Part shown: positions 8,486 to 16,609 of the stretch, in pieces
Position numbering within the stretch: position 1 is the stretch's first letter
How the letters are laid out: every line of letters starts with the position of its first letter
Source of the DNA: Nitrososphaerota archaeon
GTDB lineage: Archaea; Thermoproteota; Nitrososphaeria; Nitrososphaerales; UBA183
NCBI GenBank assembly: GCA_029785685.1
Contig: JAFLZE010000001.1
Location: 64,282 to 128,281, forward strand
Length of the DNA: 64,000 bases
Direction of reading: 5' to 3'
Program-made: the position numbers and the translations under genes
The notes under the pieces: model-generated
What the model was told of the DNA's origin: nothing
Database searches by the model: none
Seen by the model: the letters and a program-made list of their open reading frames with translations, nothing else

Positions 8486-9895
8486 CTAGCCGACGGCGTT
8501 CGTCATTTCGAGCGACATGAGGCGGTTGAACTCCACCGCGTATGTCATAGGAAGCTCCTTTGCGAAGGGTTCCATGAACCCGTTGACGACCATGCTCAGC
8601 GCGTCCCCTTCTGATATCCCCCTGGCCATGAGATAGAACAACTGCTCCTCCCCCACCTTGCCTACGCTCGCCTCGTGGGTGACCGTGGCGTCGTCCTCCT
8701 GAATCTCCATGTATGGATAGGTGGCGGTGGTGCTGATCGGGTCCACGAGGAGGGCGTCGCAGCGGACCGTCGACTTCACGTTCTTGGCTCCCTTGGCTAT
8801 GTGGAGGAGGCCTCTGTAGGCGGTGTGGCCGCCCCCTTTCGAGACCGAGCGAGATATAATCTTCGACGTGGTGTCCTTCGCCAGGTGGATCGCCTTAGCG
8901 CCGGTGTCCTGGACTTGGCCTGGACCTGCGTAGGCTACCGAGATGATGTCGGCCTTCGCCCTCGGCCCGAGCAGATAGACAGACGGGTATTTCCTGGTGA
9001 GCTTGGCGCCTCCGTTGAAGTCCACCCAAGAGACGGTCGCGTCTTCGTGCGCGTGAGCCCGCTTGGTGACGAGATTGAGGACATCCCTGGACCAGTTTTG
9101 AAGGGTCGTGTACTTCACCAGCGACCCTTTCCTGGCAACAATCTCGACTATGGCCGAATGCAATGACTGCGAAGAATATACGGGGGCAGAGCAACCTTCG
9201 ATATAGCCTACTTCGCTGTAGGGGTCGGCGACGATGAGCGTCCTTTCGAACTGGCCCATGTTCTTCTCGTTAATCCTGAAGTATGCCTGCAGCGGCATGC
9301 TTACCTTCACGCCTTCAGGGACGTAGACGAAGGAACCTGCGCTCCAGACCGCCGTCTGGAGGGCGGCAATGTAGTTGTCCTGGTAGGGGACCACTGTACC
9401 GAAGTACTTTTTCATGATGTCGGGGTACTCTTTCAGGGCCGTCACGGTGTCTGTGAAGACGACCCCCTGCTTCGCCAGCTCCCCCTGGATGCTGTGGTAG
9501 ACCGACTCGCTCTCATAGATCGCGCCTACGCCCGAGAGGAACTTCTTCTCAGCCTCGGTGATTCCGAGCTTGTCATAGGTCCGCCTGATGTACTCAGGGA
9601 GCTGGTCCCAAGATTGGGCTGCCTTCTTCGTGGGGTTGGCATAGTAGTAGAAACCCTGATAGTCGATGTCTTTCAGCTCCGGGGCCCAGGAAGGAGGCTC
9701 TCGATCGAGGAAGTGCTTCAGGGCCTTCATTCTGATCTGTTCCATCCACGCGGGCTCGTCGTGGAGCCTGACGATCTCCTGCACCACCCGCTCGCTCAGG
9801 CCCTTGGTGCTCCTTACCGCATACTCTTCTACGGGGTCGCTGAAACCGTACTTCTGTGCGTAGTCGTCGCCGACGATGTCGATCTTAGAAGTCAT
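8486..9895 (-). CDS. sufB: Fe-S assembly protein SufB
   Basis: Scaffold subunit of the SufBCD complex. Typical SufB segments are YVPEGVKVSMPLQAYFRIN, FERTLIVADPYSEVGYIEGCSAPVY, SLHSAIVEIVA and the conserved C-terminal EEQLFYLMARGIS. The GCSAP cysteine is a SufB hallmark. A palindrome (9911-9924) lies 16 nt upstream of the ATG, identical in core to the one before sufC, so sufB may have a second, co-regulated promoter inside the operon. Confidence 0.95.
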   Translation of the reverse strand: MTSKIDIVGDDYAQKYGFSDPVEEYAVRSTKGLSERVVQEIVRLHDEPAWMEQIRMKALKHFLDREPPSWAPELKDIDYQGFYYYANPTKKAAQSWDQLPEYIRRTYDKLGITEAEKKFLSGVGAIYESESVYHSIQGELAKQGVVFTDTVTALKEYPDIMKKYFGTVVPYQDNYIAALQTAVWSAGSFVYVPEGVKVSMPLQAYFRINEKNMGQFERTLIVADPYSEVGYIEGCSAPVYSSQSLHSAIVEIVARKGSLVKYTTLQNWSRDVLNLVTKRAHAHEDATVSWVDFNGGAKLTRKYPSVYLLGPRAKADIISVAYAGPGQVQDTGAKAIHLAKDTTSKIISRSVSKGGGHTAYRGLLHIAKGAKNVKSTVRCDALLVDPISTTATYPYMEIQEDDATVTHEASVGKVGEEQLFYLMARGISEGDALSMVVNGFMEPFAKELPMTYAVEFNRLMSLEMTNAVG

Positions 9896-9910
9896 GTCGC
9901 GAACTCTTGT

Positions 9911-9924
9911 ATAACATACGTTAT
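9911..9924. promoter_or_regulatory. ATAAC-N4-GTTAT palindrome before sufB
   Basis: ATAACATACGTTAT is a perfect inverted repeat (ATAAC/GTTAT with a 4-nt spacer) between sufC and sufB. The same 14 bases, in inverse orientation, occur upstream of sufC at 10756-10769. Position relative to the sufB start suggests an operator overlapping a promoter. Confidence 0.7.
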
Positions 9925-9931
9925 GTTCCCC

Positions 9932-10717
9932 CTATAAGGTTTGCCCGGTCTGAGGAGGAACCTGCTCTTCCTCTCTGTATCCTTTGATCCAAGTGTATCC
10001 CTTCTCCTCCAGGAGCCTTGACAGCTCCTCCCCGCCCGACTCGATTATCCGGCCTTCGAACATCACGTGGACGAACTGGGGTTTCACGTACTTCAGTATC
10101 CTCTGGTAGTGAGTTATGAGGAGAGAGCCCGTCTGAGGGCCGGACACCCTGTTTATTCCCTCTGCTACGATCCTGAGCGCGTCGATGTCCAGTCCCGAAT
10201 CGGTCTCGTCCAGGACCGCGAACTTCGGTTGCATGAGCGCCATCTGAAGGATTTCGGCCCTCTTCTTCTCCCCGCCAGAGAAGCCTTCGTTCAGGTACCG
10301 GTTCAAGAAGGAGTCGTTCATGCTCAGCATCTTCAGCTTCTCAGCGACCACTTCCTTGAACTCGAATATTGTAGGGGGCTCCGAGCCTGCGGGACGGGAG
10401 TTGTTGTAAGCGGCGCGAAGGAAGGAGAACATGCTCACGCCCTGTACGCTCACGGGGTACTGGAATGCGAGGAAGAGGCCCTTCTTCACCCTCTTGTCTG
10501 GAGCGAGCCCGACTATGTTCTCTCTGTCTATGAGGATCTCACCAGAGGTCACCTGGTACTTGGGGTGCCCCATGACCGTGTATGCGAGGGTGCTCTTGCC
10601 GGAGCCGTTGGGGCCCATCAGGGCGTGGGTTTCACCCTGGCCGATGGTGAGGTTGACCCCCTTGAGGATCTCCTTACCCTCTACTGAAGCGTGAAGTTCC
10701 TTTATCTCAAGTTGCAT
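9932..10717 (-). CDS. sufC: Fe-S assembly ATPase SufC
   Basis: ABC-type ATPase that drives the SufBCD complex. Walker A GPNGSGKSTLAY, ABC signature FSGGEKKRAEILQMAL, Walker B FAVLDETDSGLD and the switch His (LLITHYQRIL) are all present. The DETDSGLD form is typical of SufC. It is the first gene of the suf cluster; the ATG at 10717 lies 27 nt from a TATA box (10744-10751), so the message is nearly leaderless. Confidence 0.97.
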   Translation of the reverse strand: MQLEIKELHASVEGKEILKGVNLTIGQGETHALMGPNGSGKSTLAYTVMGHPKYQVTSGEILIDRENIVGLAPDKRVKKGLFLAFQYPVSVQGVSMFSFLRAAYNNSRPAGSEPPTIFEFKEVVAEKLKMLSMNDSFLNRYLNEGFSGGEKKRAEILQMALMQPKFAVLDETDSGLDIDALRIVAEGINRVSGPQTGSLLITHYQRILKYVKPQFVHVMFEGRIIESGGEELSRLLEEKGYTWIKGYREEEQVPPQTGQTL

Positions 10718-10743
10718 AATCTGAGTTGCTGACCGCCAGTTCG

Positions 10744-10751
10744 TATTTAAG
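10744..10751 (-). promoter_or_regulatory. TATA box of sufC
   Basis: CTTAAATA on the minus strand, 27 nt from the sufC ATG, the usual distance for a leaderless archaeal gene. The palindrome at 10756-10769 lies directly upstream, where a BRE or activator/repressor site would be. Confidence 0.7.
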
Positions 10752-10755
10752 TATT

Positions 10756-10769
10756 ATAACGTATGTTAT
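10756..10769. promoter_or_regulatory. ATAAC-N4-GTTAT palindrome before sufC
   Basis: ATAACGTATGTTAT, the inverse of the element before sufB. It sits 4 nt upstream of the sufC TATA box. Two copies at two suf genes point to a shared regulator of Fe-S assembly; the regulator is not in this window as far as I can tell. Confidence 0.72.
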
Positions 10770-10779
10770 TGAATTCGAG

Positions 10780-11256
10780 CTACCAGACGAGGCTGACTTT
10801 TCTGGCGACGGCCTCGAGGAACTCCTTGTCGACCGACGAGAAGGCGTCCAACTGGTCGCTGTCTATGTCTATCTCCCCAATGACGCGTCCCTCGCTCAGG
10901 ATCGGGACAACTATCTCCGCCTTTGTCGAAAGAAAGCACTGCAGGTACCTCGGATCCTTCCCCACGTCAGAGACTATCTCGGTCCTCCCCGCCTTGGCTG
11001 CGAACCCACACACCCCCTTTTCGATGGGGATGCGGGTGTGCTCGGTCGGCGACGGCCCAGCCCAGGCATCAAGGACCAAGTCATTGCCTTCGACTGCATA
11101 GATTCCCACCCACGAGTAGGTCGGTATGGAAGAGTTCAGGAACTTCACGATGGCGCCCCTCGCAGCCTCCCCCCGGGAACCTTCCAGCGTGGAATCGAGG
11201 CCGACGAGAACCTCCTTTGCCTGCTCCCTGCTGAGTCTTCCTGCCGCGGACTTCAA
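10780..11256 (-). CDS. GAF domain protein, possibly methionine-(R)-sulfoxide reductase-like
   Basis: A 158-residue protein made of one GAF domain (YSWVGIYAVEGNDLVLDAWAG... EIVVPILSEGRVIGEIDIDSD). The pattern WVGIY, GVCG and EIVVPI resembles free methionine-(R)-sulfoxide reductases; cysteines are seen in GVCGFAA and YLQCFLS, two of the three cysteines important in that family, so activity is possible but not proved. The TTG start at 11256 is about 21 nt from a TATA-like AATAAATAAC. It lies just upstream of the suf cluster on the same strand, which suits an oxidative-stress role. Confidence 0.75.
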   Translation of the reverse strand: MKSAAGRLSREQAKEVLVGLDSTLEGSRGEAARGAIVKFLNSSIPTYSWVGIYAVEGNDLVLDAWAGPSPTEHTRIPIEKGVCGFAAKAGRTEIVSDVGKDPRYLQCFLSTKAEIVVPILSEGRVIGEIDIDSDQLDAFSSVDKEFLEAVARKVSLVW

Positions 11257-11295
11257 CCTGTTCGCCTTTCTCCCGAGTTATTTATTCGCGACCCT

Positions 11296-11991
11296 TCAGG
11301 CTTCGCTCTCAATCAGATACCGGTAGACTAGCCCGGCGGCGATTCCACCAAGCACCGGACCGATGAGATAGATGTACCAGTAGCCTGGATAGAACCCGGA
11401 CGCGATCATCGGGCCGAACGCCCTTGCGGGGTTCATTGCTGCGCCAGTGAGATTCCCGGCGACCAGGACGTCGGCCACCACTACGAGGCCTATGCCCAGC
11501 CCGCCGATGTGGGGAGCCCTGGAGTCGACCGCTGTCCCGTAGACGGCGAATACCAAGACGAACGTCAGGAGCCCCTCGATTGCCATCCCCTGACCGGCGC
11601 TCAAGGCGCTGCTGAGGGTTGGCGAACCCCACTTCACGCTGTCCCCGAGCGCCGACGGGAAGGAAGCCTCCAGCGCGAGTCCGGCGGCGGTCGCCCCCAC
11701 GAGCTCCGCGATTATGTAAGGGACGACGTCTCTGGACTTCAGCTTCTTCCCCACCCAAAGACCCAGGGTGACCGCAGGGTTGAGCGCCCCGCCGGAGACG
11801 GCCATGGTGGCTGAAATCGCCACTCCGAGCCCCAGCCCGTTCGCAAGGGCCGCCACGAGTATGGCGGCTGCTGAGTTGGGACCGACCAGGCTGGCCGTAC
11901 CCACCGCAGACCCGGCGCCCACGAGCACGAAGACGAAGGTGCCCACCGCCTCTGCCACTAGCTTCCTCGACAGGGTCGGGGATGTGGACAA
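11296..11991 (-). CDS. Aquaporin / glycerol facilitator (MIP family)
   Basis: Membrane channel with six helices and two half-helices carrying the NPA boxes (SGGALNPAVT and GAAMNPARAFGP). The Arg after the second NPA, part of the selectivity filter, is present. 231 residues is a usual length. TTG start at 11991; the gene is divergent from the thermosome gene. Substrate (water, glycerol or other small solute) cannot be decided from what is visible. Confidence 0.93.
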   Translation of the reverse strand: MSTSPTLSRKLVAEAVGTFVFVLVGAGSAVGTASLVGPNSAAAILVAALANGLGLGVAISATMAVSGGALNPAVTLGLWVGKKLKSRDVVPYIIAELVGATAAGLALEASFPSALGDSVKWGSPTLSSALSAGQGMAIEGLLTFVLVFAVYGTAVDSRAPHIGGLGIGLVVVADVLVAGNLTGAAMNPARAFGPMIASGFYPGYWYIYLIGPVLGGIAAGLVYRYLIESEA

Positions 11992-12054
11992 AACGTTCGG
12001 CGCAGTTCCGAACAGGCCCCACTTAAGAATTCCCTATCTCTGTCCGGAATAATT

Positions 12055-12062
12055 CTTATAAA
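12055..12062 (+). promoter_or_regulatory. TATA box of the thermosome gene
   Basis: CTTATAAA ends 24 nt before the ATG at 12086, so the transcript is probably leaderless. A mirror copy (AATTCTTA here, TAAGAATT at 12024-12031) serves the divergent aquaporin gene. Confidence 0.72.
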
Positions 12063-12085
12063 CCGTCGGTTGTATACCGAGCTTT

Positions 12086-13726
12086 ATGTCAGCGACTGGA
12101 CAGCCTGTCATAATTCTGAAGGAAGGTTCTGGCGAGTCTAGGGGGAGGGAGGCTCAGAGGAACAACGTCACCGCCGCGAAGCTCATCGCCGAGGTTGTTA
12201 GGACTTCACTCGGGCCGCGGGGCATGGACAAGATGCTCGTGGATTCCATGGGAGATGTCACCATCACCAACGACGGCGCGACGATGCTGAAGGAGCTCGA
12301 CGTCCAGCATCCGGCCGCGAAGATGATGGTCGAGATAAGCAAGGCCACGGACAACGAAGTCGGAGACGGGACCACGTCGGCCGTGGTGGTGGCTGGGGCG
12401 CTGCTCGAGAAGGCCGAGGAACTGATCAACAAAGACGTGCACCCAGTGGTGGTGGTGGACGGGTATGGGCGGGCCGCTGAGAAGGCCCAGGAGATTCTCG
12501 AGGCGATAGCAGAGAAGGTCAACCCCGAAAACAGATCCGACCTGCTGAAGATTGCGAACACAAGCATGATGACGAAGCTAGTGAGCGAGGACTCGCCGCA
12601 CTTGGCTGGCATAGTGGTCGACGCTGTGCTTCAGGTTGCTGAGAAGCGCGAGGACGGGTTCAAGGTGGACATCGACAACGTGAAGGTCGAGAAGAAGCCA
12701 GGCGGAGCACTGACAGACACCGAGATGATAAGGGGACTGGTCTTGGACAAGGAAGTGGTCCACTCCGGGATGCCCAAGCGCGTTGACGAGGCGAAGATTG
12801 CGCTGGTGAACTCTGCCCTCGAGATCGAGAAGACGGAGTTCTCGGCTGAGATAAGGATCAACGACCCCCAGCAGATGCAGCAGTTCATGGATGAGGAGAC
12901 GAGCATCCTCAGGGGGATGGTGGACAAGGTCCATTCAGCTGGAGCGACCGTCCTGATATGCCAGAAGGGGATTGATGACCTCGCACAGCACTTCCTCGCG
13001 AAGGCAGGGATTCTGACGGTGAGGCGGGTGAAGGAGAGCGACATGACCAAGCTGGCGAAGGCGACAGGCGCCAGGATCGTCACCAACCTCGATGACCTCA
13101 ACTCGAAGGACCTTGGCTATGCGAAGGTGGTGGAAGAGAGGAAGATCGAAGATGACAAGTGGGTGTTCCTAGAAGGGGCCAAGAACCCGAAGGCTGTGAG
13201 CATCCTTGTGAGAGGAGGAACCCAGAGGGTGGTAGACGAAGCTGAGAGGGCGCTTCACGACGCGCTGATGGTGACCAAAGACGTCGTTGAACTCCCTGCA
13301 GTCGTAGCCGGGGGAGGCGCTCCAGAAGAGGAGGTCTCGATACAGCTACGCAGCTGGGCGCAGAAGCTCTCGGGGAGAGAGCAACTGGCTGCTCTGAAGT
13401 TCGCTGACGCCATGGAGAGCATACCCCTCACCCTCGCTGAGAACGCTGGGATGGACCCCATCGATACCCAGGTAGACCTGAGGGCGAAGCATGGGAAGGA
13501 AGGGAAGTGGTACGGCGTCGACTCTCTCAACGGGAAGGTGACTGACATGTACTCGAAGTCTGTGTGGGAGCCCCTGGCCGTCAAGCTCCAGATACTCCGT
13601 GCAGCCACCGAGGCGGCGTCCATGATCCTCAGGATCGATGACGTGATAGCGGCGAGCAAGATGAAGGCGCCCCCTGCCCCTCCTGGAGGAGGGATGGGTG
13701 GCATGGGTGGCATGCCGCCGATGTAG
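12086..13726 (+). CDS. thsA: Thermosome (group II chaperonin) subunit
   Basis: Subunit of the archaeal chaperonin that folds proteins in an ATP-driven double ring. Group II signatures are clear: VRTSLGPRGMDKMLVD, ITNDGATMLKELDVQHPAAKM, VGDGTTSAVVVAGALL, and VVAGGGAPEEEVS. The tail is a Gly/Met repeat (PPGGGMGGMGGMPPM). The gene has a strong, near-perfect promoter and stands alone; no second paralogue is in this window. Confidence 0.98.
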   Translation: MSATGQPVIILKEGSGESRGREAQRNNVTAAKLIAEVVRTSLGPRGMDKMLVDSMGDVTITNDGATMLKELDVQHPAAKMMVEISKATDNEVGDGTTSAVVVAGALLEKAEELINKDVHPVVVVDGYGRAAEKAQEILEAIAEKVNPENRSDLLKIANTSMMTKLVSEDSPHLAGIVVDAVLQVAEKREDGFKVDIDNVKVEKKPGGALTDTEMIRGLVLDKEVVHSGMPKRVDEAKIALVNSALEIEKTEFSAEIRINDPQQMQQFMDEETSILRGMVDKVHSAGATVLICQKGIDDLAQHFLAKAGILTVRRVKESDMTKLAKATGARIVTNLDDLNSKDLGYAKVVEERKIEDDKWVFLEGAKNPKAVSILVRGGTQRVVDEAERALHDALMVTKDVVELPAVVAGGGAPEEEVSIQLRSWAQKLSGREQLAALKFADAMESIPLTLAENAGMDPIDTQVDLRAKHGKEGKWYGVDSLNGKVTDMYSKSVWEPLAVKLQILRAATEAASMILRIDDVIAASKMKAPPAPPGGGMGGMGGMPPM

Positions 13727-13735
13727 GTTAAGGGC

Positions 13736-14677
13736 TCAGAGTATCTTTACGTCTTGGAACTTCCCTTCGGTCTTCGCCAACTCGTATAGCTTGCTGGCTA
13801 CGGCCACGTCTTCTATGGCCACTCCCCCGGACTTGAATAGGGTCCGCCCCTCGGGTTGGCGCCTCCCCGCGACCACCTCGCCCAGCTCTACCGCAGAGTC
13901 CCAAGAGAACCTCCCCGCTTCCGCGGCCCTCATCAGCTCTCCATACTCGAACTTGGCCTGGGCCAGGTCGTCCACGGCCACCGTCTGAAAGGACGCGACA
14001 GCGTCGGTCGAGATTTCTGCGTGGGTCGGGACGTTGGCGCCGCAGATGTTGGCGTGCGAGACGTCCCTCAACATGCCCCCGTCCAGGAACGGCGCGTGGG
14101 CTGAGGTGATCGCGGTCGCGACCTGCGCGCCTCCGAGGGCGCGTTCAGGAGAGTCGAATGCCCTCGCGGCGAAGCCCTTCTGGCCCAACGTCTGGGCGAA
14201 GGCGCCTCGGCTCCTCTCATTGGGACTCCAGACGCGCACCTCCTCCACCGACATGACAGAACCGAGGGCTAGAATCTGGGTAAGCGCCTGCTTCCCAGAG
14301 CCGAAGATTGCGACTGCCGCGGAAGTCTTTCGATAGAGGTGCTTCGTCGCCACGGCTGATGCGGCTCCCGTCCTGAACCGGCCGAGCATGTCCGCCGCTA
14401 TCACAGCTAGAGGCGCAGAATCGGCGGTGTCGAAGAGGATGACCACGAATTTCGCCCCCGCCTTCGAGGAGAGGTAGGCCTTCACCCCGGCCCGGCCGAG
14501 GTAAGGCATGCTGGCGTGCATCACGTTCAGCACAGAAGACGCGCCTCTCGTCCTGGTCCGCATGAAGTTCTCCGCTTCGCCCTGCCCCTTCCTCCGGAAG
14601 GCCTCTTCCACGACGCCCACCACCTCGTCCATGTCTAGGAGGCCCTCGACGTCCTCCTCCGACAGGATCAGCGTCAA
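13736..14677 (-). CDS. Ornithine cyclodeaminase / mu-crystallin family dehydrogenase
   Basis: NAD(P)-dependent enzyme of the OCD/mu-crystallin/alanine dehydrogenase family. Nucleotide-binding motif AVAIFGSGKQALTQI, substrate-side segment FRTGAASAVATKHL, and C-terminal SGGVAIEDVAVASKLY are visible. Substrate may be ornithine, alanine or an imino acid; family members cannot be told apart here. I choose TTG at 14677 as start because it overlaps the TGA of the upstream small gene (TTGA); a longer frame to 14725 exists but its extra residues lie inside that gene. Confidence 0.85.
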   Translation of the reverse strand: MTLILSEEDVEGLLDMDEVVGVVEEAFRRKGQGEAENFMRTRTRGASSVLNVMHASMPYLGRAGVKAYLSSKAGAKFVVILFDTADSAPLAVIAADMLGRFRTGAASAVATKHLYRKTSAAVAIFGSGKQALTQILALGSVMSVEEVRVWSPNERSRGAFAQTLGQKGFAARAFDSPERALGGAQVATAITSAHAPFLDGGMLRDVSHANICGANVPTHAEISTDAVASFQTVAVDDLAQAKFEYGELMRAAEAGRFSWDSAVELGEVVAGRRQPEGRTLFKSGGVAIEDVAVASKLYELAKTEGKFQDVKIL

Positions 14678-14925
14678 GCCCGTTGCGCTTCTTCTTTGTG
14701 TTCCGCTGCCTCGGGTGTCCCCCACCGGCCCACCCGCGGGAGGTTCTTCGTCCTGAATAGCGCCATCCCCTGCTGATACCGCTGTAGCTCGACTTCCAGA
14801 AATCTGATGTCAGATGCCAGTAACGCCGACTCCTTCTCGGCCCCTTTCTTCCCCGTCAGCTCGGCCAGCTTGGCCCTCTTTTCGTCCAGCATCTTAGCGA
14901 GTAACTGCTCATACTCCGTGGTCAA
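14674..14925 (-). CDS. Small coiled-coil protein of unknown function
   Basis: An 83-residue protein, mostly predicted helix, with heptad-like Leu spacing and many charged residues (EQLLAKMLDEKRAKLAEL, then DIRFLEVELQRYQQGM). No family recognised. It begins with TTG at 14925, about 30 nt from the palindromic TATA box at 14956-14963, and its stop overlaps the start of the OCD-family gene, which indicates translational coupling. Confidence 0.7.
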   Translation of the reverse strand: MTTEYEQLLAKMLDEKRAKLAELTGKKGAEKESALLASDIRFLEVELQRYQQGMALFRTKNLPRVGRWGTPEAAEHKEEAQRA

Positions 14926-14955
14926 TGGGCGTTCCGGGCCAGCGGGGCCTCGAAA

Positions 14956-14963
14956 CTATAAAG
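14956..14963. promoter_or_regulatory. Palindrome-like TATA box placed for both directions
   Basis: CTATAAAG on the plus strand reads CTTTATAG on the minus strand. It ends 26 nt before the plus-strand ATG at 14989 and 31 nt from the minus-strand TTG at 14925, so one box may serve both divergent genes. Confidence 0.6.
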
Positions 14964-14988
14964 ACGTTGCCAGCGGGCCGGAGCCACG

Positions 14989-15453
14989 ATGTTGACCACC
15001 GGCAGAGAAGGTTCATCGGCGCAGAAAGGTAGACTTGCCAGGGAGGAAGTGAGCTTCCGGGGGCACCCGATGGTGAGGTCCACCCATGCGACGACCATGG
15101 AGGTCACCACCGAAGAGCACCTGACCGAGAACGGTGACTGCATCATAGGCGTCAGGGCGGACAAAGGGTGTTTCGGGATCAACCCGGCTGTTAAAGAGGG
15201 GCTACGGAAGTCGGGGGCGAAGGTCACAATCAGGATCAGCGTTGGCGACCGCACGTTCCAAACTGTGGCTCGGGGGGACGTCAGGCTCAAGCTGTCCCAC
15301 CCCCACGATATCGTGATCAGGAAGAGCGAATTCGTCAGCGATAGGACGCTGGCCGTGGGGGCGAGCGCGGCCGCGAAGGACATCCCCAGGGACATGGTCA
15401 GGCTGCTTACGAGCCCCGCGGCGACAGGGGTGCTCGAGATAGAGGTGGGGTGA
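14989..15453 (+). CDS. DUF371 family protein
   Basis: Archaeal protein family of unknown function. The family core REEVSFRGHPMVRSTHATTMEVT and HLTENGDCIIGVRADKG is easy to see. About 154 residues, no membrane segment. It overlaps the start of the following mevalonate-pathway homologue (GTGA type overlap at 15450-15453), as DUF371 genes are often linked with housekeeping enzymes. Function is not known. Confidence 0.88.
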   Translation: MLTTGREGSSAQKGRLAREEVSFRGHPMVRSTHATTMEVTTEEHLTENGDCIIGVRADKGCFGINPAVKEGLRKSGAKVTIRISVGDRTFQTVARGDVRLKLSHPHDIVIRKSEFVSDRTLAVGASAAAKDIPRDMVRLLTSPAATGVLEIEVG

Positions 15454-16400
15454 CGTTGGCGAGATTCAGGGCTGAAGCGTTCACCATGCAGGCGCTGGTG
15501 AAGTACCACGGCCTCAAGGACTGGAAGTTGAGGCTCCCCTACCACGACAGCATCTCAGTCAACACGACCTGCATGAAGACCGAGGCCTCTATCACAGACT
15601 CCGAGAAGGGAGGCGTGTTCATAGGAGGGAAACAGAACGACTCTGCCAACGCGCGGCTCCAGGGCGTCGTCTCCAGGATTGACCCCTCAAAGAAGGCGAC
15701 CGACTTCAGGATTGACAGTCGGAACGTCCCCACGGGAAAGGCGAAGGGGATAGGTTACTCGTCTTCCGCAGGCGCGGCGCTGACCCTCCTGACCCACAGG
15801 CTGCTCTCGGGAGAGTCCACCGACCTTCCCAGGCTGTCCAGGACGGCTCGGCTCTTCGCAGCCTCTGCCTCCAGGTCTCTGGTAGGCGGCTTTTCGAGGC
15901 TGTATGCTGGGAAGGATGACGAAAGCACCTACGCTGAGAGGTTCGCCGACGCCAAGGCGATGGACCTTCGCATGGTGGTCGTGCCACTGCCGTCCAGGAT
16001 AAGGACCGAAGATGCGCATCGGGAGGTTCTCACGTCCCCCTTCTTTCAGGCAAGGGTTGAGTCCGCGCAGAAGCGGTGTGACGAGATGGAGAGGGCCATC
16101 CGAGGGAACGACCTGGATGCTGTGGGCAGGCTGGCGGAACGGGACACGCTCGAGCTCCACAGTCTGACCATGACCGGTGACAGCGGTCTGGTCATAATGA
16201 CCGAGGACTCGATCAGGATCATCCGAAAGGTGAGGGATCTACGGGGAGACGGGGTGAAGGCGTACTACTCGATGCAGACCGGGCCGTCGGTCTTCGTCAA
16301 CACCGACGAGAAGCATCAGAACAAGGTGCTGAATGCCATGGAGAAGCTCGGCTACAGGTCTTACCTCTCCGGAGTCGGCGGCGAGGCGAGGATCCTGTGA
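15450..16400 (+). CDS. Mevalonate diphosphate decarboxylase-family (GHMP) protein
   Basis: GHMP-superfamily enzyme related to diphosphomevalonate decarboxylase. Family segments: ALVKYHGLKDWKLRLPYHDS, the nucleotide loop GIGYSSSAGAALTLL and RLFAASASRSLVGGFSR. The catalytic Asp of true decarboxylases (in the MDAGPN motif) is replaced: here the site reads SMQTGPSVFVN. The usual WGK lysine is also changed (HGLKD). So it may be a mevalonate-3-kinase-like or another decarboxylase-like enzyme of the archaeal isoprenoid routes. GTG start overlapping the DUF371 stop. Confidence 0.85.
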   Translation: MTLARFRAEAFTMQALVKYHGLKDWKLRLPYHDSISVNTTCMKTEASITDSEKGGVFIGGKQNDSANARLQGVVSRIDPSKKATDFRIDSRNVPTGKAKGIGYSSSAGAALTLLTHRLLSGESTDLPRLSRTARLFAASASRSLVGGFSRLYAGKDDESTYAERFADAKAMDLRMVVVPLPSRIRTEDAHREVLTSPFFQARVESAQKRCDEMERAIRGNDLDAVGRLAERDTLELHSLTMTGDSGLVIMTEDSIRIIRKVRDLRGDGVKAYYSMQTGPSVFVNTDEKHQNKVLNAMEKLGYRSYLSGVGGEARIL

Positions 16401-16609
16401 GCGAAGGCGCCAGCGTCCGCGACTACCTGCGGCAGCTAGAAAGGACCAAGGCCCGAAAGGACGGCCAGGTGAAAGAGGGCCTGGAGACGTTCATCGGCCT
16501 TTGGGAGAAGGCGATCGAGAACAGGGTGGTCGGCGAGACGGACAGCGTGGAAGCCGCATTGGCGAAGCTTGAGAAAGCAGGCGGGCTCTATCGCGCAGCC
16601 GGGGCCTAG
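16397..16609 (+). CDS. Small helical protein of unknown function
   Basis: A 70-residue charged protein (SVRDYLRQLERTKARKDGQVKEG...), likely all helical, with no family recognised. Its GTG start overlaps the TGA of the mevalonate-decarboxylase homologue, so it is coupled to it. It ends against the convergent SDR gene, with a few bases of overlap. Confidence 0.6.
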   Translation: MSEGASVRDYLRQLERTKARKDGQVKEGLETFIGLWEKAIENRVVGETDSVEAALAKLEKAGGLYRAAGA

